NCBI GenBank assembly: GCA_030147945.1
Contig: JASBUL010000099.1
Location: forward strand, 1 to 41,258
Direction: 5' to 3'
DNA: 41,258 nucleotides
From: Oceanococcus sp.
Lineage (GTDB): Bacteria; Pseudomonadota; Gammaproteobacteria; Nevskiales; Oceanococcaceae
Part shown: piece by piece, positions 1 through 8,002 of the stretch
How the letters are laid out: the number at the start of each line of letters is the position of its first letter
Numbering within the stretch: position 1 is the first letter of the stretch
Program-made: the position numbers and the translations under genes
The notes under the pieces: generated by a model
Seen by the model: the letters and a program-made list of their open reading frames with translations, nothing else
Database searches by the model: none
Told to the model about the DNA's origin: nothing

Positions 1-699
1 CGCACGCATGCGCAGGATGGTGACCACGAAGTTGACCCCGGTGAGTAGTGTCCCGATCCCTGATATCTGCAAGGCCCATAGCCAGTAATCAACCCCTACC
101 CAGGGGCTGTATTCCAGGCCGGACAAAGGCGGGTAGGCGAGCCAGCCGGTGGCGGCAAATTCGCCCACAAAAAGCGAGATGTTGAGCAGCAGGGCGCCGA
201 CCACAAACAGCCAGAAACTCAGCGAGTTGAGGAACGGGAAGGCCACGTCACGGGCCCCGATCTGCAGCGGCACCACGATGTTCATCAGGCCCACGATCAG
301 GGGCATGGCGACGAAGAAGATCATGATCACGCCGTGGGCGGTGAAGATCTGATCGTAATGCTCCGGTGGCAGATAGCCGGCGCCAGATTCGGCGGCCACC
401 GCAATCGCCTGTTGCGAACGCATCAGCAAGGCATCCGAGAAGCCTCGCAGCAGCATGATCATCGCGGTGATGATGTACATGATGCCGATCTTCTTGTGAT
501 CAACCGAGGTCAGCCATTCATCCCACAGGTATTTGACCTTGCCGAAGTAGAAGACCGAGCCGATGATACCGAGCGAGCCGATCAGGACCACGGCAAAGGT
601 TGTGACCAGAATCGGATCGTGGTACGGAATCGAGTCGAGCGTCAGTTTGCCGACCAGCCAGTGTGGGTCGGTGACGATGGTGTGGTGGGCTGCTGCCAT
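1..699 (-). CDS. cyoB: Cytochrome bo quinol oxidase subunit I (partial)
   Basis: This is the N-terminal 233 residues of the heme-copper catalytic subunit of a cytochrome bo-type ubiquinol oxidase; the rest lies beyond the left edge. The enzyme oxidises ubiquinol, reduces oxygen to water and pumps protons across the inner membrane. My translation of the minus strand shows the CyoB-specific stretches [32 protein letters not shown] (with a heme-ligand His) and [18 protein letters not shown], which match the E. coli protein closely and distinguish it from aa3 CtaD. The ATG at 697-699 is the first start in frame and has only a weak ribosome-binding site. It follows cyoA on the same strand after an unusually long 177 bp spacer. 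Family assignment is secure. Confidence 0.95.
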   Translation of the reverse strand, partial: MAAAHHTIVTDPHWLVGKLTLDSIPYHDPILVTTFAVVLIGSLGIIGSVFYFGKVKYLWDEWLTSVDHKKIGIMYIITAMIMLLRGFSDALLMRSQQAIAVAAESGAGYLPPEHYDQIFTAHGVIMIFFVAMPLIVGLMNIVVPLQIGARDVAFPFLNSLSFWLFVVGALLLNISLFVGEFAATGWLAYPPLSGLEYSPWVGVDYWLWALQISGIGTLLTGVNFVVTILRMRA

Positions 700-752
700 G
701 GCGGTCTACTCAGTTGTCAGCGGCGGATGCTTCAAGGCGTGAGGTGGGGAAG

Positions 753-855
753 GGGCTCGGCATGTTCTGGCGCGGACTGTCAGAGGCCTGGATGGCCGAT
801 GACAAGCGATACACGGACGTACTTGAGCGTGTCCGCGGCGGAACATGCCGAGACC
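753..855. repeat. Long inverted repeat in the cyoA-cyoB spacer
   Basis: Arms at 753-777 and 831-855 are complementary at 22 of 25 positions and include a perfect 12 bp core (CTCGGCATGTTC at 756-767 and its reverse complement at 841-852). The 53 nt between the arms have no reading frame. In the cyo mRNA this would fold into a large hairpin separating cyoA from cyoB. It could be an mRNA processing or stability element, a partial terminator that sets subunit ratio, or a small mobile repeat. No clear target-site duplication is visible. Confidence 0.7.
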
Positions 856-876
856 TACTGCGGTGGGTTTCGGTGG

Positions 877-1737
877 TCATCGCGCATTCCCTAAGGCCCC
901 GGCATAGCGCTCGATGATTTCGCTGAACAGCAGCGGGTTAACCGAGGCGTAGTGAATCGGGGCCACATCGCGGGATTTTTCCCGCAGGTGGGCAAGCTCG
1001 CTCTCATCGAGAATCTGCGGGGCCGCTTTGACCTTGGCCACCCAGGCCTCAAAGCCGGCCTGATCCGTGGCGATGGCATCAAACTTCATGCCGGCAAAGC
1101 CAAAGCCGCTGTAGTTGGCCGAAAAGCCGCGATAGGTGCCGGCTTCGTCGGCCATCAGATGCACCCGGTTTTCCATCCCGCTCATGGCGTAGATCTGGGT
1201 GCCGAGCTGAGGAATGAAGAAGGAGTTCATCACCGTGTCGGAGGTGACCAGAAACTCCACCGGGGTGTTCACCGGCATGGCCATTTCATTGATGCTGGCG
1301 ATGCCCTGTTCGGGGTAGATGAACAGCCACTTCCAGTCCATGGCCACAACCTGCACGACCATGGTGGGCTTATCCGATTCGATCGGCTGGCGCGGATCAA
1401 GGGAATGAGAAGTGATCCAGGTGATCGTGGCCAGGGCAATGATGATCAGAATCGGGATGCCCCAGACCACCGCCTCAACCTTGTTCGAATGCTCCCAGTC
1501 GGGTTGGTATTCCTCGGTGCGTTTGCCTTTGCCATAACGCAGCGGGAACCACACACCCATGATGGTGACTGGAACGACAACAATCAGCATGACCGCGGCA
1601 CACAGGATGATCAGAAACATCTGTTCATCGGCGATCGGGCCTTTGGGATCAAACAACCAATAGTTGCAGCCGCTCAGGCTCAGGGTCAGGGCGCCGACGC
1701 CGGCGACCTGAAGCAGGCGAATCAAGGGTGTTTTCAC
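877..1737 (-). CDS. cyoA: Cytochrome bo quinol oxidase subunit II
   Basis: Subunit II of the cyo quinol oxidase, a lipoprotein with two membrane helices and a periplasmic cupredoxin-fold domain that has no CuA centre. The sequence shows a signal peptide ending in the lipobox LSGC, two hydrophobic segments, the VVAMDWKWLFIYPEQGIA stretch, and SDTVMNSFFIPQLGTQIYAM followed by GMENRVHLMADEAGTYRGFSANYSG. The last has no CuA cysteines, as expected for quinol oxidases. It continues into the small CyoA C-terminal domain. I place the start at the GTG at 1737, which has a GGA element 7 nt upstream; a GTG at 1749 is also possible. It is the first gene of the cyo operon here, upstream of cyoB. Length (286 aa) is slightly short of E. 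coli CyoA. Confidence 0.95.
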   Translation of the reverse strand: MKTPLIRLLQVAGVGALTLSLSGCNYWLFDPKGPIADEQMFLIILCAAVMLIVVVPVTIMGVWFPLRYGKGKRTEEYQPDWEHSNKVEAVVWGIPILIIIALATITWITSHSLDPRQPIESDKPTMVVQVVAMDWKWLFIYPEQGIASINEMAMPVNTPVEFLVTSDTVMNSFFIPQLGTQIYAMSGMENRVHLMADEAGTYRGFSANYSGFGFAGMKFDAIATDQAGFEAWVAKVKAAPQILDESELAHLREKSRDVAPIHYASVNPLLFSEIIERYAGALGNAR

Positions 1738-1786
1738 GTAACCGTCCACAATGTCTGGCAGGTGGGGGTGTCAGTCCTGTCAGGCT

Positions 1787-1840
1787 GTTTGAAGTTTCAG
1801 TAATTTCTGAAAATATAGTTCAAACAGATGAGAATGAAAA
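1787..1840 (-). promoter_or_regulatory. cyoA promoter with nested palindrome
   Basis: On the minus strand a -10 hexamer TATATT (1812-1817) and a -35-like TTTTCA (1835-1840) are separated by 17 bp, which puts the start of transcription near 1805. A nested inverted repeat covers the -10 and the transcription start: GTTTGAA (1787-1793) pairs with TTCAAAC (1819-1825), and inside it TTTCAG (1795-1800) pairs with CTGAAA (1807-1812). This arrangement suits a repressor or a 5' leader hairpin. The regulator is not identifiable from the sequence. Confidence 0.45.
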
Positions 1841-1920
1841 GTGTTGAGGCTCGGCTCAGGCATGATTTCGGTGCCGCTTAAAAGCCAGGTCTTGGTCCGT
1901 GAATGCCGCTGTGGCGTGGT

Positions 1921-3300
<1,380 letters not shown>

Positions 3301-3553
3301 GACTCGGACTCCATCGGACATCGCGGGGACGCACTATGGTGGCACAGTGATGCACGCGCACGTGGCCTCAGCATCGAGCGGCCTGCGGCGTGGCAATCAC
3401 TTCGGCGCCCACGTAAACTGCGGGCGCACTTGATAGGCCGTGATGGTAGGGCACGCGGCATATCTGTTGCTTAAGGACTACAAACATTCTCATTCGTACC
3501 GCGAACACACCGATGTGGTTGGCGTACACCTTAAGGACAAGGTAAATCAGACC

Positions 3554-4867
3554 ATGGCAGTCGCACTTTCTGACGTTGAATCCCTCGTATTTGAAGTGAT
3601 CGAGGAATTGCTTGAGACCGTGGACACGGATTTCGAGGACGAGCTCGCAGGCCCGGTTCTGCTGGTCGCAGACCTCGGCTTTTCGTCCATCGATTTCGTG
3701 CAAATGATCGTCTCCATCGAGGAGAAGCTGGGCACCAAGGTGGGCTTCCAGGACATGCTGATGCAGGACGGCAAGTACGTGGAGGACCTCAGCCTTGGTC
3801 AGGTGGTGGATTTCACCCTGCAGCGGCTCAGCAACCCTGTCGCCAGTGCTGCGCCTGTTCAGGTCAGTGCCCCGGTGGCCGTCGAATCTGCGGGGCCGAC
3901 CATCACCGAGGACGATGTAGCGCGTTTTACCACCCTGATCAAACCGCGCAAGGCCGCTGGTGTAACCCCGAGCGGTGGCAAGAATCCGCGCGCGGTGTTC
4001 GTGCTGTCGCCCCCGCGCTCGGGTTCTACCCTGCTGCGCGTGATGCTGGCGGGCAATCCCGAGCTGTTCGCGCCGCCGGAATTGCACGTGCTGTCATACG
4101 CCAGCATGGACGAGCGCCGCGCCGATCTGGATGGCGAGCGTGGCGATCAGTTGCGTGAAGGCGCCGTGCGCTCACTGATGCAGACCCGTGGCTGGAGTGC
4201 CGAGCAGGCGCGCGCGCTGATCGAAGACTGCGAAGCACGCGGCGAAGGCACCGGCGATTTCTACGCACGTCTGCAGGCAGATCTGGGCGGGCGTTTGCTG
4301 GTCGACAAAACACCGACCTACGCGTTCAGCGTGGATATCCTGCGCCAGGCCGAAAATTATTTCGACGATCCTTTGTATATCCATCTTGTGCGTCATCCCT
4401 GCGGCATGATCCGTTCCTATGAGGAATCCGATCTGACCCGCATGATGCCGCTGATGATGAAGTCCAGCGAATTTTCGTCTGCTGCAGTGGCCGAGATGAT
4501 CTGGTTGCTCAGCAACCGCAACATCATGCAGTTTGCCGAGCAGGTTCCGTCACAGCGCTGGTGCAGCGTGTCCTATGAGCAGATTGTCAGCGACCCGCAG
4601 GCGCAGATGACCCGTTTGTGCGATTTCATGGGCGTGAACTATCACCAGGACATGATCCATCCATACAGCGACAACAACGCACGCATGACCGATGGGGTCG
4701 ACAGCTCGTCCAAGATGAGCGGGGACCTGAAGTTCCACCTGCACAGCCAGATTGATCCGGCTGCGGCGAGCCGTTGGCGTCAGTTCTGTTCCGAGTCGAT
4801 GCTCGGTCAGCCGACGCTGGCGCTACTCGATCAGATTGATGCGGGTCTGGCGAAGGTTCGCATGTAG
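3554..4867 (+). CDS. Acyl carrier protein-sulfotransferase fusion
   Basis: Two domains lie in one 437-residue cytosolic protein. Residues 1-90 look like an acyl carrier protein: helix 2 begins DLGFSSIDFVQ, where Ser45 fits the phosphopantetheine-attachment serine (canonical DSL, here SSI). A low-complexity Ala/Val/Pro linker (95-118) leads to a PAPS-dependent sulfotransferase with the 5'-phosphosulfate loop SPPRSGST (152-159), PPELHVLS, DKTP (251-254) and the 3'-phosphate element LVRHPCGMIRS (278-288). This pairing resembles the ACP-ST portion of CurM and cyanobacterial olefin synthases, where the ST sulfates a beta-hydroxyacyl chain on the ACP before a thioesterase makes a terminal alkene. 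Here there is no ketosynthase, thioesterase or other PKS gene nearby. The start at 3554 is chosen because the ACP fold begins there; the frame is open upstream to 3440. The physiological product is unknown. Confidence 0.85.
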   Translation: MAVALSDVESLVFEVIEELLETVDTDFEDELAGPVLLVADLGFSSIDFVQMIVSIEEKLGTKVGFQDMLMQDGKYVEDLSLGQVVDFTLQRLSNPVASAAPVQVSAPVAVESAGPTITEDDVARFTTLIKPRKAAGVTPSGGKNPRAVFVLSPPRSGSTLLRVMLAGNPELFAPPELHVLSYASMDERRADLDGERGDQLREGAVRSLMQTRGWSAEQARALIEDCEARGEGTGDFYARLQADLGGRLLVDKTPTYAFSVDILRQAENYFDDPLYIHLVRHPCGMIRSYEESDLTRMMPLMMKSSEFSSAAVAEMIWLLSNRNIMQFAEQVPSQRWCSVSYEQIVSDPQAQMTRLCDFMGVNYHQDMIHPYSDNNARMTDGVDSSSKMSGDLKFHLHSQIDPAAASRWRQFCSESMLGQPTLALLDQIDAGLAKVRM

Positions 4868-4886
4868 CGAATCTCTGGCGGTGCGC

Positions 4887-5306
4887 TCACACCTGCGGAG
4901 GTGATGGGCGTGTCAGCACGAACAATGCTGAGCAGCCCAGCGCGATGGCCTGAATGGTCAGTACCACCGGGTTGAGCTTGAGTGCCAGTGACAGGGCGAA
5001 GGCAGCGATCATCGAGCCGACCCCAATGATCTTGGTTTTGCGGTTGATCGCGCCGTAGCGGTTCCACTCGTCGATCATGGGGCCGAAGATGTGATGGCGA
5101 TGCAGCCAGTCATGCAGGCGTTGTGACGAGCGCGAAAACGCAAATGCCGCAACCAGCAGAAACGGTGTGGTGGGCAGCAGCGGCAGCACAACGCCCAGTG
5201 CGCCCAGGGCAACCGACAGCACACCAAGACCGAGCCACAGGACTCGGCCCTGGTGAAGATACTGACGCAGGGCGTGAAAGTTCATCGGTTGTGCTGTCAA
5301 TACCAT
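4887..5306 (-). CDS. YbaN/DUF454 family inner-membrane protein
   Basis: A small membrane protein of about 139 residues of the YbaN (DUF454) family, whose function is not established. The family hallmark is visible: a first hydrophobic segment running LGVLSVALGALGVVLPLLPTT followed by PFLLVAAFAFSRSSQRLHDWL, then HHIFGPMIDEWNRYGAI and two further hydrophobic segments. The start could be the ATG at 5306 or one at 5285; neither has a good ribosome-binding site. It lies tail-to-tail with the ACP-sulfotransferase gene (19 bp apart) and just downstream of the MbnH gene on the same strand. Confidence 0.85.
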   Translation of the reverse strand: MVLTAQPMNFHALRQYLHQGRVLWLGLGVLSVALGALGVVLPLLPTTPFLLVAAFAFSRSSQRLHDWLHRHHIFGPMIDEWNRYGAINRKTKIIGVGSMIAAFALSLALKLNPVVLTIQAIALGCSALFVLTRPSPPQV

Positions 5307-5342
5307 GTTGGTTTGGCCACCATGGTAGTCGATCAGCGGCGC

Positions 5343-6539
5343 TCACTGGCAGCGTGTGTGCATCGGAATATTGCCAAACGGATCGGCCAGATCGGGATTG
5401 CACACAAATTGCCAGTCGGTCAGGGCATTGAGGAAAGCGAGCAGGTCATCAACCTCGCTCGAGCTGATCTCAAAGCCGATCATCAAGGGATCGGCATACG
5501 GGCTTTGCGCGCCATCGCCGGCGTTGGGGCCTTGCTCAATCACACGTCCGCCGCGGGCGTAGTGGTCGACGATCACCTCGCGCAGGCTGGCGATACTGCC
5601 GTCGTGCATGTAGGGCGCGGTCAATGCGATGTTGCGCAGCGTGGGCGCGCGGAACTTGCCCATATCGTTGGGGTTGCCGGTGAATTCATACAGACCGTGA
5701 TTGCCGGATGGGTAGTTGCCACGGTTGAGGGGCAGCCCGGGCCCCGGCCCAATGATGTTGTACAGGCCGTTGTTCTTGAACTCGATGGTCTCGATCACGT
5801 TGCCGTCGTGCTGCACCGACTGGGCGAAGTTGAAGCCACCGTGGCAGTGAAAGCACTCCAGACGTTCGGAGAAAAACAGATCGCTGCCGCGCTGGGCCGC
5901 GGCTGACAGCGGCTGGCTCGGGTCGCCCTGGGCACGGTCGAAGGCCGAGTCGCCCGAGATCAGGCTGGCGGTGAAGCTGGCCAGTGCGCGGGCCACATTG
6001 TTGACCGTGATCGCTGCGCTCGATTCGGGATAGGCCGCAGCGAACAGCGCCGGGTAGTCGGCGTCGAATCGCAGACGATCAAGAATCTCGTCCTCGTGGT
6101 TGCTCCAGCCCAGCTCGATGGTGTCCTCGTTGAACATCACCGCCAGGGCCTGCTGGCGCAGATCGGTCAGGCTCGGGTTGGCCCAGTTCTGACGCGCGTT
6201 GTACACCGCGTTGGTCAGACTCATGGCATTGCGCAGATGCACATCGCCGGTGGGACCGACGGCGCGCGCCAGGCCATCGGTGAAGGCGTGACGCTGTTCA
6301 TGGCAGCTGGCGCATGAACCGGCCTGATTGATCGACAGGCGCTGATCGTAAAACAGCCGACGACCGAGCTGGATCTTTTCGCGGGTCAACGGATTGTCGT
6401 CTGGAATGTCGGGGCGAGGGAAGTGCGCCGGTATGGCGATCGGCAGGTCGGCGGCAGGGGCGTTGCCGCCCCCACCGCCACACGCGCTGATCAGGCCGCA
6501 TAGCATGCCCAGAAACAACACACGTGCAGGGGTCGTCAT
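5343..6539 (-). CDS. mbnH: MbnH-type diheme peroxidase-like enzyme
   Basis: A periplasmic diheme c-type enzyme of the MauG/cytochrome c peroxidase superfamily, 398 residues. The N-terminus is a lipoprotein signal ending LISAC, followed by a Gly-rich linker. Two CxxCH heme sites are present: CASCH (76-80) and CFHCH (229-233), with LGRRLFYD and APYMHDGSIASL blocks typical of the family. In Methylosinus, MbnH uses a high-valent diheme state to oxidise a tryptophan of its partner MbnP to kynurenine, which creates a copper site. The MbnP-like gene is immediately upstream and its stop overlaps this ATG (ATGA), so the two are almost certainly co-translated. That pairing, more than the domain alone, supports MbnH over a plain cytochrome c peroxidase. 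No methanobactin precursor is visible here. Confidence 0.85.
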   Translation of the reverse strand: MTTPARVLFLGMLCGLISACGGGGGNAPAADLPIAIPAHFPRPDIPDDNPLTREKIQLGRRLFYDQRLSINQAGSCASCHEQRHAFTDGLARAVGPTGDVHLRNAMSLTNAVYNARQNWANPSLTDLRQQALAVMFNEDTIELGWSNHEDEILDRLRFDADYPALFAAAYPESSAAITVNNVARALASFTASLISGDSAFDRAQGDPSQPLSAAAQRGSDLFFSERLECFHCHGGFNFAQSVQHDGNVIETIEFKNNGLYNIIGPGPGLPLNRGNYPSGNHGLYEFTGNPNDMGKFRAPTLRNIALTAPYMHDGSIASLREVIVDHYARGGRVIEQGPNAGDGAQSPYADPLMIGFEISSSEVDDLLAFLNALTDWQFVCNPDLADPFGNIPMHTRCQ

Positions 6540-7423
6540 TGGAACAACACCCCTGGTTGTGCCGCAATGCTCGTGCCGTTGAGGGCGTAATCCAGGCCTA
6601 GTTTGGGCATGATGGTTGCGCATTCCGGATCATCGGCAAAGCTCATGCAGCCCGGCGCCGTGCCTTGCGTGTTGGTGCGGATGTCGACGTCGCTGAGCAC
6701 GCGTGCCGGATCGACCGAGACTTGCGGTCGGTACTGGGTGCTTGGTGACAGGTCTATGCAGTAGCTTGGCGTATTAGGCGCGCTGCAGGCATTGCTCGGA
6801 GCTTCGGTCATCGAGGCACTGTCACAGCCGGTGCTGCCCAGATGCAGGTTGAACGCCTGATTGACGCCATCAGGGTCGCCGAAACCGTCGAAGCGCATGA
6901 ACTTGCGCCCGCCACGCCAGTTCCAGTTCATGGCCGGCAGATTGAGTGGGCTGGGTGTGTCGTTGGCCGTGACATCGGTGTGATTGAGGGCGAACGGCAC
7001 GCCCAGGGTGAAGCACAGCTCGACGTATTCGCCGGGCGCCACGCTGCCGTCCACGGTGAAGTTGCTCGGCGCCTCCGCGGCCCCGGTGTCGCAGCCCGAA
7101 ACCAGCCCGAGCAGCGCGACATTGTGCTGAGCATCCTGATACTGCAGGCCGTCACCTCGGTCATCCAGCATGATCGGCGTGGCTTGACCCTGTGCGTCGC
7201 GCAGTTCGAAATCGCTGGCATACCAGCGGTATTCGACCAGTTTGTAGTCGCTGGGTGGTGCGCCCACACTGCTGTTGTAAGTCTGGTTGCAGGCGATGGG
7301 CTGGCCGGCCAGCGTTGGCTTGAAGGTGATGCTGACAGCTTTGCTTGCGGCGCCGTCGTTGTCGTCGCAAGCGCTGAGGCTGACACCGGCCACGGCCAGT
7401 GCCACGAAAAAATAGTGTTTCAT
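6536..7423 (-). CDS. mbnP: MbnP-family copper-binding lipoprotein
   Basis: A periplasmic protein of 295 residues matching the MbnP family. A signal peptide with lipobox LSAC (Cys19) is followed by a beta-rich domain containing FKPTLAGQPIAC, VEYRWYASDFEL and the Trp-rich segment LPAMNWNWRGGRKFMRFDG (163-181). A tryptophan in proteins of this family is converted to kynurenine by MbnH, after which the protein binds Cu(I). Trp167 or Trp169 is a plausible target but I cannot assign it. The ATG at 7423 has AAGGA 9 nt upstream, and the frame is open but unlikely to be coding further upstream. The stop overlaps the mbnH start by ATGA. Likely function is copper capture at the outer or inner membrane. 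Confidence 0.85.
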   Translation of the reverse strand: MKHYFFVALAVAGVSLSACDDNDGAASKAVSITFKPTLAGQPIACNQTYNSSVGAPPSDYKLVEYRWYASDFELRDAQGQATPIMLDDRGDGLQYQDAQHNVALLGLVSGCDTGAAEAPSNFTVDGSVAPGEYVELCFTLGVPFALNHTDVTANDTPSPLNLPAMNWNWRGGRKFMRFDGFGDPDGVNQAFNLHLGSTGCDSASMTEAPSNACSAPNTPSYCIDLSPSTQYRPQVSVDPARVLSDVDIRTNTQGTAPGCMSFADDPECATIMPKLGLDYALNGTSIAAQPGVLFQ

Positions 7424-7536
7424 GAGTGTGTCCTTGCGGCCCCTGATCAGGGGCGGGCGTGCTGTGCACGCAGGTACAGTGATGCGTACGGTCAGACCGT
7501 TACGCACGATGCGGTGTTGTCACTGAAGGCCTGGAT

Positions 7537-7929
7537 TCAGGCCGGGCAAGGCGGGGCGCGTGAGTGATACGCCGGGCAACGGCGCGATGCGCTTGGTGCA
7601 GGGCGTAAGAGCTTGCAGGGCTGGGGGCGCTGCAAGAACAGCAGCAGGACCAGCACCGAGGCCAGGATGAAGGCGCTGGCCAGGCTGCCGATGCTCAGGC
7701 ACAGCTCGGTTTGCGCTGCTGGAGTGTCCCCATGCTCGAGCAGGCCTTCGGGTGCAATCTCGCGCATTTTGGCGATCAGTGCCGGCGACAGCGTGCCACA
7801 GAACGCGTAGAGCAAACCCTGGCCCGAACTTTGCGCCCAGCGGCTGGCGTGCATGGTCGGCGTGACCAGCTGGCTGAAAACAGCCAGGGCCACGAGAGCA
7901 GCACTCAGAACTTGGGGGCGACGGGACAT
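7537..7929 (-). CDS. DUF2946-like small membrane protein
   Basis: A 130-residue protein with an N-terminal hydrophobic segment (LSAALVALAVFSQLVTPTMHA), a periplasmic stretch and a second long hydrophobic segment (LASAFILASVLVLLLFLQ), ending in a basic tail. The layout resembles DUF2946 proteins, which are often encoded with copper genes. It precedes the MbnP and MbnH genes on the same strand by about 110 bp and could be the first gene of that operon. The start at 7929 is the only ATG before the hydrophobic segment; it lacks a clear ribosome-binding site and lies inside a perfect 12 bp inverted repeat. Function unknown; a role in copper handling is inferred from context. Confidence 0.7.
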   Translation of the reverse strand: MSRRPQVLSAALVALAVFSQLVTPTMHASRWAQSSGQGLLYAFCGTLSPALIAKMREIAPEGLLEHGDTPAAQTELCLSIGSLASAFILASVLVLLLFLQRPQPCKLLRPAPSASRRCPAYHSRAPPCPA

Positions 7930-7960
7930 CGGGTAAGAATAGCACCAGCCCGATGTCCCG
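7922..7960 (-). promoter_or_regulatory. Inverted repeat over the start codon of the copper cassette
   Basis: CGGGACATCGGG at 7922-7933 is the perfect reverse complement of CCCGATGTCCCG at 7949-7960, with a 15 nt loop. The left arm contains the start codon of the DUF2946-like gene (7927-7929, minus strand). As RNA it would bury that ATG in a GC-rich 12 bp stem. As DNA it could be an operator. No U-tract follows on either strand, so it is not an intrinsic terminator for metE. Confidence 0.55.
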
Positions 7961-8002
7961 GGCCGTGGCCGCGCATGATCACGCGCACGGCCAAGTGCAG
8001 GC

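Noticed and set aside
700..876. Insertion sequence remnant in the cyo spacer
   Set aside because: No transposase fragment and no clear target-site duplication; only the inverted repeat is supported.
3440..3553. Upstream extension of the ACP-sulfotransferase protein
   Set aside because: The 38 extra residues have no similarity to ACP proteins, and the ACP fold starts naturally at 3554.
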